Part shown: positions 6,259 to 12,245 of the stretch, piece by piece | Layout of the letters: each line of letters begins with the position of its first letter | Position numbering within the stretch: position 1 is the stretch's first letter | From: CAZOGW01 sp964579415 | GTDB lineage: Bacteria > Actinomycetota > Acidimicrobiia > Spongiisociales > UBA5794 | Assembly (NCBI GenBank): GCA_964579415.1 | Contig: CAZOGW010000090.1 | Coordinates: 1 to 12,245 of the forward strand | DNA length: 12,245 bases | Reading direction: 5' to 3' | The notes under the pieces: model-generated | Seen by the model: only the letters and a program-made list of their open reading frames with translations | What the model was told of the DNA's origin: nothing | The model's database searches: none | Translations under genes and position numbers: made by a program

Positions 6259-6574
6259 GTTTTCGTCCACCTCGGCGGAGTGTCGTCAGTTGCACTCGAG
6301 AAGGACCTCTCGATGCCACCGCCTTGACGGAGCCGAAGCCCAATACGCAGCGTGATCTCAAGGCCGCCTCAAAACCTTCCCGACTCCGGGTTCTGGCTGC
6401 TGGTGCCAAACGACGTGCTCGATCGCGGAAGCGCGTCGGTGTTGTAACCCACCGCGAGATCGCGCGAGGCGCTCCCCCCGAGGCGGCAATCGAAGACCGC
6501 ATCTGCCGTGTCGCAGTCTTCCTCTGCGCCGGTCAGAACCCGCCCAGGAGTGCGAGCCTCCATGGTGCCAGCGG
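6259..6574. other. Intergenic stretch between convergent genes
   Basis: About 316 bases separate the stop of the 66-residue gene from the stop of the Ltp gene. A plus-strand frame from TTG 6324 is open but has no ribosome-binding site, and it runs on antisense through the Ltp repeats, so I do not call it. A weak hairpin CGAGA/TCTCG (6297-6312) is the only structure noticed; no T-run follows. Confidence 0.4.
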
Positions 6575-7405
6575 TCAAGGACCTGCCGTGCTTTCCTGTA
6601 TTGCGCCTTCCTGTGCGACGCCTGGGTCGGTCGCCTGGTCGGCTACGTCTGGGTCGGTCCCCTCGTCGGCTACGTCAGGGTCGGTCCCCTCGTCGGCTAC
6701 GTCAGGGTCGGTCCCCTCGTCGGCTACCTCTGGGTCGGTCCCCTCGTCGGCGGCCCACTGGAGAGCCGTGTCGGCACCGTACGCTGCCTGTGCGTGGGTG
6801 AAGCCATCTCCCTCCAACCGCTCGATGAGGCCAGAGCGGGAGAGGTCCTCCGTATAGAGCATGGTTGACGCACCCTGGGCAGCCTGCCAGTTCCAGTCGG
6901 GGTCGATCGCGTCCACGGCGTAGACCGCGTCCTCATGAGAGATGCCCCAATACTCTAAGTATCCGATGATGCCGGAGTGCGAGAAGCCACCGTGGTCGAG
7001 TGCGTTTTGGGCCATATTGAGGGCCTCCTCCTGACCAGCAGTGATCGGGCCCGATTGTGGGCTCTGGTTCGCCGCGACTCGCTCAGGTGCCGCCCCTGGC
7101 TTCGCGGCTGTGGCTTCTCCGTCGCCTCTAACCGGCGCAGACGCCGCGTCAACCGAAGCGCCATCGGAGCCTGCGTCAGTCCGGTCCACCGCCGCGATGC
7201 CCGCTGTCGCGATGCCCAACATCACCAGCACACCGACTAGGCCGCCAGTCACCCTGCGTCCAAGGCGCTTCTTCGTCGCTGCCTGTGGCAGTTGCGACGT
7301 TTCGTCAGTCATCGACGTTGTGGTGTTCGGAACCCACTCCGTCCCGTTCCAAATCCAAAGGCCGTCCGGTGACATGGCTGTCGTGATCGGTGGGCTCGCT
7401 TGCAT
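6575..7405 (-). CDS. Ltp-domain membrane protein with C-terminal 9-residue repeats
   Basis: A 276-residue protein starting at ATG 7405 behind a strong AGGAG with six-base spacing. Order: a short cytoplasmic head with a W-rich motif (SPDGLWIWNGTEWVP, 12-26, DUF2510-like), a basic stretch KKRLGRR, one membrane helix (about 52-73), a Ser/Ala/Pro-rich spacer, two Ltp modules (124-169 and 171-216), then five near-identical 9-residue repeats of ADEGTDPDV type (219-263). The Ltp modules show the family signature FSHSGIIGYLEYWGISHEDA with YAVD, and LSRSGLIERLEGDGFTHAQA with YGAD. Ltp proteins of streptococcal phages block DNA injection by other phages (superinfection exclusion), and many Gram-positive surface proteins share the domain. 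Here anchoring is by a membrane helix; no lipobox cysteine is seen. Predicted topology is head in, modules outside. A protective role for the element is inference; it may equally be a general envelope protein. Confidence 0.82.
   Translation of the reverse strand: MQASPPITTAMSPDGLWIWNGTEWVPNTTTSMTDETSQLPQAATKKRLGRRVTGGLVGVLVMLGIATAGIAAVDRTDAGSDGASVDAASAPVRGDGEATAAKPGAAPERVAANQSPQSGPITAGQEEALNMAQNALDHGGFSHSGIIGYLEYWGISHEDAVYAVDAIDPDWNWQAAQGASTMLYTEDLSRSGLIERLEGDGFTHAQAAYGADTALQWAADEGTDPEVADEGTDPDVADEGTDPDVADEGTDPDVADQATDPGVAQEGAIQESTAGP
6624..6751. repeat. 27-bp tandem repeats inside the Ltp gene
   Basis: Units begin at 6624, 6651, 6678, 6705 and 6732, each opening with GGGTCGGT. The units at 6678 and 6705 differ by a single visible change near their ends, and the first and last are the most divergent. 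They encode the acidic 9-residue repeat on the minus strand. Copy number is likely to vary between strains by slippage. Confidence 0.85.
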
Positions 7406-7592
7406 GGCTCTCTCCTGAAGTCTGATGTGAGTTGCGTCCTCAACTTCCTCGGTGATTCCCTCGGGAGGGCGAGTGCAAACCTGCCGCGACCCAAGGTGGC
7501 GCGACCGCTGTGTGGCTGCGGTCTTCATCCGTCCTTGAGATCGCACCCGCCGCCTCAGCGTTGCGGATAGCAGTCGAACGCGCGTCCCCGTT

Positions 7593-7618
7593 ATACATAA
7601 GGGGAACCTCTTATGTAT
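7593..7618. promoter_or_regulatory. Palindromic operator or recombination site at recombinase start
   Basis: ATACATAAG (7593-7601) and CTTATGTAT (7610-7618) are perfect inverted repeats; inside the 8-base spacer GG/CC also pair, leaving one mismatched pair in a 26-bp palindrome. The left arm overlaps a -10-like TATACA, the spacer region holds the ribosome-binding site AAGGGGA (7599-7605), and the right arm contains ATG 7613. A/T-rich against a GC-rich background, it looks like an autoregulatory operator or a resolvase binding site. Confidence 0.6.
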
Positions 7619-8305
7619 CATGCAGCGGTGTCCAAGCACTCTGACAGCCCGCGCCGCGCCCTTGCTTACTGCAGGGTGAGCACACTCGACCAGGCCGAGC
7701 ACGGTGCGTCGCTCGACGCCCAGGAGGCGACGCTGCGAGGGTTGGCGGAGCGCCGTGGCTGGCAGGTAGAGGTCATCCGCGAGGAGGGCCGATCTGCAAA
7801 GTCGATCAAGGGCCGTCCGCTGCTTCTGGATGCACTCAACCGCCTGGACAAGGGGGACGCTGACGTGCTGCTCGCGGTGCGTCTCGACCGTGTCTCCCGC
7901 TCCGTCGTAGATTTCGCCGGGCTGATGGAGCGGGCGCAACGGCGGGGCTGGGCGCTCACCTTCACCGCGACCGCCCTCGACACCACCGACCCCTCGGGCA
8001 GGTTCTCGGCCCACATCCACATCGCAGCCGCCGAGTTCGAGAGGGCGCTCATCTCGGTGCGCACCCGCGAGGGCATGGCGCAGCGCAGGAGCGAGGGCGC
8101 GAGGTTCGGGCGAGTTGTCGCACCGGAGTTCCTGCCGACCTATCGCCGCGTGCTCGACATGCACGCTGCAGGGCTGAGCATGAACGCGATTGCCCGAAGA
8201 TTGAACGACGAGGGCGTCGCAACATCCAAGGGCGGCACCTGGCACGCCTCGACTGTCCGAGCAATCGTCAGGAGCGAGACCGCCAAGGCTCTGGCTGCAG
8301 GGTGA
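7613..8305 (+). CDS. Small serine recombinase (resolvase/invertase family)
   Basis: A complete 230-residue recombinase. The catalytic domain shows YCRVSTLDQ (19-27) with R21, nucleophile S23 and Q27, then LDRVSRS (91-97) supplying D92, R93 and R96, and a long E helix (about 135-160). A helix-turn-helix follows (about 178-220: AGLSMNAIARRLNDEGVATS). These enzymes cut both strands through a serine-DNA link and resolve, invert or integrate DNA. The length fits a resolvase or small element recombinase, not a large integrase, because zinc-ribbon and coiled-coil parts are absent. ATG 7613 is chosen for its AAGGGGA site seven bases upstream; GTG 7628 is an alternative. The helix-turn-helix resembles the matching part of the truncated integrase (AIARRLND[DE]GV...KGG). 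The gene lies between two minus-strand membrane-protein genes and probably regulates itself through the palindrome on its start. Confidence 0.9.
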   Translation: MYHAAVSKHSDSPRRALAYCRVSTLDQAEHGASLDAQEATLRGLAERRGWQVEVIREEGRSAKSIKGRPLLLDALNRLDKGDADVLLAVRLDRVSRSVVDFAGLMERAQRRGWALTFTATALDTTDPSGRFSAHIHIAAAEFERALISVRTREGMAQRRSEGARFGRVVAPEFLPTYRRVLDMHAAGLSMNAIARRLNDEGVATSKGGTWHASTVRAIVRSETAKALAAG

Positions 8306-8504
8306 TGGTGTGGGGATCAGGCATGGCGGATGCTGCCTGGAGCCAGGAAGCGGGCCCCACCCTTAAGGCGTCCCTACCTGTGGATCGTGCCCAGGAGGTG
8401 GACGCACCGGACGGAATCGAGTCGGCCCGGACGTGCCTGCCATCTACTCCGCCGAGATCACGGCAACCAGTGCGCATCGGAGCCTGCTTCGGAGCCTGAC
8501 CCCT

Positions 8505-8897
8505 TCAGCATCCCTCGTCGATGTGGTTCGAGGCGGTGCGGGCGAGGTAAGACCAGTTGCTAGATCCCCACTTGCTCGCCGCACTCGCAACTCGTTCCTG
8601 ATCATCCTCTGTGGTGACGTCGGGGTAATGCACGATGCATACGGCGAGCATGTCCTTCGCCAGATCTTCCTCCTCGTCTGCAGTCAGGTCGATGCCCGTC
8701 GTCTCCTCGTACCAGATGACGCCCTCCGCGCCATAGCCGGACAGAGTGGCGTTCATGTCAGGCCCGCGCAAGACAACGACTCCTGCAAAGATGAGCAAGG
8801 CGATCCCTCCGACGACCAGGCCGAACCACCCATTGGGGTCGTTGTCACTGGTAACCCACACGCCGTCACCACGCTGCCATGTGTATCTGTCTTGCAT
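8505..8897 (-). CDS. DUF732-like single-pass membrane protein
   Basis: A 130-residue protein; ATG 8897 is chosen because AAGGAC lies upstream at a suitable distance, while an in-frame ATG further upstream would add 37 residues without a site. The head has a W-rich motif (YTWQRGDGVWV, 5-15), one membrane helix follows (about 25-44), and the outer domain (60-130) has GIDLTADEEEDLAKDMLAVC and a second cysteine at the very end (C87 and C130), with paired helices. This layout resembles DUF732, small secreted actinobacterial domains with two cysteines that could form a disulphide; function is unknown. The match is by pattern, so moderate. The W-rich head before a single helix recalls the neighbouring Ltp protein, hinting at a common anchoring design. 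It points toward the recombinase, with about 200 bases between the two stop codons. Confidence 0.62.
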   Translation of the reverse strand: MQDRYTWQRGDGVWVTSDNDPNGWFGLVVGGIALLIFAGVVVLRGPDMNATLSGYGAEGVIWYEETTGIDLTADEEEDLAKDMLAVCIVHYPDVTTEDDQERVASAASKWGSSNWSYLARTASNHIDEGC

Positions 8898-9274
8898 GTA
8901 TCCGTCCTTCTTGGTCGTCCCGTCTGATGGCGCGCAGAACCATGGTGTTGGTTCGTGCCAGCCGGACTTCTCTTCCCTGTCGGGGTACCCCGCAGGTCTG
9001 GACTGCAAACCACCTCCCCGGAATCCCGCCTCGAGACCGCGCCACAGTTATTGAGCGACACGAAGATCGAATCGCGGCCCCCACGCTTATGCGTCCGTCC
9101 GTGATGAAGGCGACTTCCAGGGACGGCGTGCGGGCTGTACCAGCCGGATCGGGAGGTCGTGCCCGGCACGGCACGCTGACAAGGCGTGCTCAGGACGATT
9201 CCTCGACGGGCCTTCAGGGCCCCCCTTCGACACAATCACAGCGGAGGATCCTGGACGACGAACGGGGCGGACGC
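8898..9274. other. Divergent intergenic region upstream of hsdM
   Basis: This 377-base stretch lies between divergent starts (DUF732-like gene and hsdM) and should contain both promoters. The hsdM frame is open through it, but the translation is unlike the family N-terminus. I see an inverted repeat GCACGC/GCGTGC (9171-9189) and a small hairpin GGGCC/GGCCC near 9216-9230. No clear -35/-10 pair could be fixed by eye. Confidence 0.4.
9171..9189. promoter_or_regulatory. Inverted repeat upstream of hsdM
   Basis: GCACGC and GCGTGC flank a 7-base spacer about 86 bases before the hsdM start. It is a candidate operator for delayed or controlled expression of the restriction-modification genes; chance is quite possible at this base composition. 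Confidence 0.25.
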
Positions 9275-10786
9275 GTGCCAACCATCAGTCAGCAGGAGTT
9301 GGAGCGGCGGCTGTGGGACGCGGCGAACGCGCTGCGTGGACCCGTGGACCCGGGTGACTTCAAGAACTACGTGTTCCCGGTGCTGTTCTGGAAGTGGCTG
9401 AGCGACACCTACGCACACGAACGCGCGCTGGCGGTCGAGGAGTTCGGCGGCGAGGTCGAGCCGGAGGTCGAGGCCGACTACCACCGGTTCGCGCTGCCTG
9501 CCGGAGCCAGCTGGGAGGAGGTCACCACGCGCACGGCCAACCTCGGCCACGCGATCCAGACCGCGTTCTCCCGGATCCAGCAGGCCAACCCCGAGACCCT
9601 GGCCGGGGTGTTCGGCGACGCCGCGTGGGCCAACAAGGAGCGCCTGCCCGAGGCGTCGCTGGTGAACCTGCTCAACGCGTTCCAGGGCCTGACGCTGGAC
9701 CCGGCACACGTGTCGAACGACCTGCTCGGCGGGGCGTACGAGTACATGCTGCGGATGTTCGCCGAGGCCTCCGGCTCCAAGGCCGGGGAATTCTTCACCC
9801 CGCGGGCGGTGGTGCGGCTGATCGTGCGGATCCTGGACCCGCAGCCCGGCGAGGAGATCGTCGACCCGGCCTGCGGCAGCGGCGGGATGCTGGTGGAGAC
9901 GATCAACACCGTCCGCGACCACGGCGGCGACACCCGCACCCTGCGCCTGTACGGGCAGGAGCAGAACCTGACCACCGCCGGCATCGCCCGGATGAACCTG
10001 TTCCTGCACGACATCGAGGACTTCCAGATCGTGCGCGGCGACACCCTGCGCGAGCCCGCGTACCGGGAGCCGTCCGGGCGGATCCGCCGGTTCGACGTGG
10101 TGATCGCCAATCCGCCGTTCTCGCTGAAGAACTGGGGCCACGAGACGTGGGCGGCCGACCCCCGCGCGTTCTGCGGGCTGCCGCCGAAGAACGTCGCGGA
10201 CATGGCCTGGATCCAGCACATGGTCACCTCGATGCGTGAGCACACCGGCCGGGTCGGCGTGGTCATGCCGCACGGGGTGCTGTTCCGCGGCGGGGCCGAG
10301 GGCGCGATCCGCCGATGCCTGATCGAGAAGGACCTGCTGGAGGCCGTGATCGGCCTGCCCCCGAACCTGTTCTACTCGACCTCGATCCCGGCCAGCATCC
10401 TGGTGTTCCGATCCGACAAGCCGCGCGAGCGGGCCGGGCACGTGCTGTTCGTCGACGGGTCGGCCCGATTCGTCAAGGGCAAGAACCAGAACACCATGAG
10501 CGCGGAAGATTCGGCGGCCATCCACGACGCCTACCGGACCGGCGCCGACCCGGACGGTGAGGGCGGGGTCAACGTCCGCCTGGTCACCTTCGCCGAGATC
10601 GAGGGCAACGGCTTCGACCTCAACCTCGGGCGGTACCTCAAGACCGCAGCGGCGGACGAGATCGACCTGCCGAGCGCGCTGCTCGCCTACCAAGAGGCGC
10701 GTGAGGCACGTATTGCGTCGGAGAAGGCGATGTTCGAACGGCTGGCTCTGGCTGGGATCGCGGACATAGGGGACGGCGATGAGTGA
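9275..10786 (+). CDS. hsdM: Type I restriction-modification methyltransferase subunit
   Basis: A 503-residue HsdM, which transfers a methyl group from S-adenosylmethionine to adenine N6 at the site chosen by HsdS and also forms part of the restriction complex. The N-terminal helical domain (residues 1-165) starts ISQQELERRLWDAANALRGP and includes YVFPVLFWKWLSDTY. The catalytic domain has FFTPRAVVRLIVRIL (173-187), the SAM-binding motif DPACGSGGM (197-205) and the catalytic NPPF motif (279-282). Length is normal for the family. GTG 9275 is chosen because the family N-terminus begins just there; the frame is open further upstream but with non-family sequence. A GGGGCGG stretch just before it may act as ribosome-binding site. 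The stop overlaps hsdS by 8 nt. Confidence 0.95.
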   Translation: MPTISQQELERRLWDAANALRGPVDPGDFKNYVFPVLFWKWLSDTYAHERALAVEEFGGEVEPEVEADYHRFALPAGASWEEVTTRTANLGHAIQTAFSRIQQANPETLAGVFGDAAWANKERLPEASLVNLLNAFQGLTLDPAHVSNDLLGGAYEYMLRMFAEASGSKAGEFFTPRAVVRLIVRILDPQPGEEIVDPACGSGGMLVETINTVRDHGGDTRTLRLYGQEQNLTTAGIARMNLFLHDIEDFQIVRGDTLREPAYREPSGRIRRFDVVIANPPFSLKNWGHETWAADPRAFCGLPPKNVADMAWIQHMVTSMREHTGRVGVVMPHGVLFRGGAEGAIRRCLIEKDLLEAVIGLPPNLFYSTSIPASILVFRSDKPRERAGHVLFVDGSARFVKGKNQNTMSAEDSAAIHDAYRTGADPDGEGGVNVRLVTFAEIEGNGFDLNLGRYLKTAAADEIDLPSALLAYQEAREARIASEKAMFERLALAGIADIGDGDE

Positions 10787-11972
10787 CGAGTGGGCAGAAG
10801 CCCCTTTGGGCGAGGTGGCCCATGTGAACCCAGAGTCTGTTCCGAAATGGCCCTCCGATCGTGAGATCCGGTACGTGGACATTGCGTCTGTGTCCGAATC
10901 CTCCGGAATACGCCTTGACCAAGTGCATTCGATGCCGTTCGGCGAAGCACCTGGCAGGGCTCGAAGGTTGATTCGCAGGGCAGACGTGCTTGTAAGCACG
11001 GTCAGGCCGAACCTACGTGCCTTCGCGTCCGTGCCTGCCGCCCTCGACGGAGCGGTGGCCTCGACGGGTTTCTCGGTGCTGCGACCGCGTGACGACCGCA
11101 CCCTGCCGGACTTCATCTGGGCCATTGTCCGCTCGGACGCCTTTGTGGAGGACATGGTGGCAAAGTGCACCGGTAGCAACTACCCAGCCATTCGGCCGGG
11201 CGATGTCACCTCTTTTCGGCTTCCCCTACCGCCCCTATCGGTGCAGCGGCGAATCGTGGATTTGGTGGGCGCCATCGACACCCACATCGCCAACCTGGAC
11301 GATGAGGCGTCGGCCTGGAGGCGGCTTTACGACAACACACTCGGGCTCTCACTCACAGGTGATCTTGTTCAAATTGGCGATCTGATGCGGCTCGACCTCG
11401 ACATGCGGAAGGTTCGTGATTCTGATGAGTATCGGATCCTCGGTGTTCTCAATCGCGGCGGCGGGCTGATCGACAAGGGCCTCGTCCTTGGCAGCGGAAC
11501 GGGCTACGCTTCGCTGAACCGGGTCAAGGCGGGTCAGCTCGTGATGCGGAAGCTAACGGCATGGGAGGGGCCGATCAGCGTGATACCCGTGGCGTTTGAC
11601 GGTTACTACGCCAGCGCCGAATTCCCGACCTTCAGCATCGATGAGACAAAGCTGTTACCGGAGTTCATGGGTCACGTGTGCCGGGCCCCGTTCCTGTGGC
11701 AGCAGATGAAGGAGCGGGTGACAGGGACAGTTCAGCGTCGGAAGCGACTGAACCCCGAGCAGTTGCTACAGGTCGTGATTCCACTACCCAGGCTTGAGCA
11801 GCAGGATGCACTCGCAGCCGGACTCACTTCACTGCAGCGAACTGCCCGATACGCGGAGCGAGAAACCACAGCACTCCGTGTTCTCCAGCGTCAGGTTCTT
11901 GAATCGCTCCTCTCACGCGAGGTCGAGATCCCCGAGGCCTACGACCTCCTCCTCAACGCGGGGGTGACGTGA
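10779..11972 (+). CDS. hsdS: Type I restriction-modification specificity subunit
   Basis: A 397-residue HsdS that selects the bipartite DNA target for both methylation and restriction. It has the usual two-fold plan: target-recognition domain 1 (about 1-150), a central conserved helix (about 155-190, LPLPPLSVQRRIVDLVGAID), target-recognition domain 2 (about 195-345) and a second helix (about 345-385, IPLPRLEQQDALAAGLTSLQ). The pairs LPxPPLxxQRRI and IPLPRLEQQDAL are the repeated family signature. ATG 10779 lies inside hsdM (8-nt overlap), and the stop overlaps the hsdR start, so M, S and R are probably made from one message in set proportions. Codon bias is lower here than in hsdM, which is common for this fast-changing subunit and suggests its recognition domains were exchanged. 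The target sequence cannot be read from the protein. Confidence 0.93.
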   Translation: MSDEWAEAPLGEVAHVNPESVPKWPSDREIRYVDIASVSESSGIRLDQVHSMPFGEAPGRARRLIRRADVLVSTVRPNLRAFASVPAALDGAVASTGFSVLRPRDDRTLPDFIWAIVRSDAFVEDMVAKCTGSNYPAIRPGDVTSFRLPLPPLSVQRRIVDLVGAIDTHIANLDDEASAWRRLYDNTLGLSLTGDLVQIGDLMRLDLDMRKVRDSDEYRILGVLNRGGGLIDKGLVLGSGTGYASLNRVKAGQLVMRKLTAWEGPISVIPVAFDGYYASAEFPTFSIDETKLLPEFMGHVCRAPFLWQQMKERVTGTVQRRKRLNPEQLLQVVIPLPRLEQQDALAAGLTSLQRTARYAERETTALRVLQRQVLESLLSREVEIPEAYDLLLNAGVT

Positions 11973-12245
11973 TGGCGAGGTTCAACGAGGCGAACACCGT
12001 GCAGACTTGGTTAGTTCAGCGGCTGGTCACGTTGGGCTGGGAGCACATCCCGGGCCGGGACCTTCCGCGCGAGCACACCGACGCCCTGTGCGAGGAGTGG
12101 GTGGTCGAGCCGATCGAGCTGTTGAACCCGCCGGTGGTCGGCGACGAGGAGCGGGTGGAGCAGGCGCTGACTACGGTGCGCTCGGCGGTGCTGGCGGCGG
12201 GCACGGAGTCGCTGGTGACCACGAACGAGCGGATGACCACGCTGC
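11972..12245 (+). CDS. hsdR: Type I restriction subunit, N-terminal part (cut by window end)
   Basis: The frame begins at ATG 11972, sharing one base with the hsdS stop (TGATG), and is open to the last base, giving 91 residues. FNEANTVQTWLVQRLVTLGW with EHIPGRDLPRE matches the N-terminus of HsdR, the subunit that translocates DNA with an ATP-driven motor and cuts it far from the recognition site. The nuclease PD-(D/E)XK residues and the helicase motifs would lie further on, outside the window, so intactness cannot be judged. Position directly after hsdM and hsdS makes the identification secure enough despite the short stretch. Confidence 0.85.
   Translation, partial: MARFNEANTVQTWLVQRLVTLGWEHIPGRDLPREHTDALCEEWVVEPIELLNPPVVGDEERVEQALTTVRSAVLAAGTESLVTTNERMTTL

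Noticed and set aside
6624..6751. Regular 27-bp repeats that could suggest a CRISPR array
   Set aside because: The units are directly adjacent with no unique spacers and encode an in-frame 9-residue protein repeat.
6324..6857. 177-residue plus-strand open frame from a TTG
   Set aside because: No ribosome-binding site, and its second half is antisense to the Ltp repeats, which explains its length.
8302..8499. 65-residue plus-strand open frame after the recombinase
   Set aside because: It overlaps the recombinase stop but has no family likeness, weak codon bias and no ribosome-binding site; left as intergenic.
9236..11179. 647-residue open frame on the minus strand opposite hsdM
   Set aside because: It is a shadow of the highly G/C-biased hsdM frame; its translation is Arg/Gly/His-rich and matches no family.

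Overview
This is a high-GC window with strongly G/C-biased third codon positions, several GTG starts and some apparently leaderless gene starts. Together these suggest an actinobacterium; I cannot name the genus. It reads as the inside of an integrated mobile or accessory island: recombinases, a phage/plasmid-type replication protein, an HNH nuclease, small orphan genes, a superinfection-exclusion-like membrane protein and a restriction-modification locus.

Layout. (1) At 1-167 (minus strand) is the beginning of what looks like an ECF sigma factor gene, broken by an in-frame TGA and cut by the window edge. (2) At 199-1455 is a large serine integrase that has lost its catalytic N-terminus; a plausible sigma70-type promoter lies directly in front of it. 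(3) From 1634 to 4889 six genes run on the plus strand, each overlapping the next by exactly 4 nt (ATGA or GTGA). They are two small orphan proteins, a stand-alone Spo11/topoisomerase VI A-like protein with winged-helix and Toprim motifs, another small orphan, an HNH endonuclease, and a protein resembling phage gene II/X-type replication initiators. This operon is the most unusual part of the window. (4) 4890-6057 holds no convincing gene; it may be decayed coding sequence or a replication or control region. (5) A 66-residue protein begins at 6058, probably leaderless. (6) An Ltp-domain membrane protein (minus strand, 7405 to 6575) carries a 9-residue tandem repeat at its C-terminus. (7) A complete small serine recombinase starts at 7613, with its start codon and ribosome-binding site inside a near-perfect palindrome. 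(8) A DUF732-like membrane protein runs on the minus strand (8897 to 8505). (9) From 9275 to the right edge is a type I restriction-modification operon, hsdM-hsdS-hsdR, with overlapping genes; hsdR is cut by the window end.

Inferred joint role: the left operon looks like the replication/DNA-processing core of an integrative element. No FtsK/TraB-type translocase, relaxase or capsid gene is visible, so the element is either degraded, mobilised by others, or continues outside. The intact recombinase, the Ltp protein and the type I system form an accessory block that could exclude or restrict competing phages. All functional claims rest on motifs read by eye; no database search was possible.
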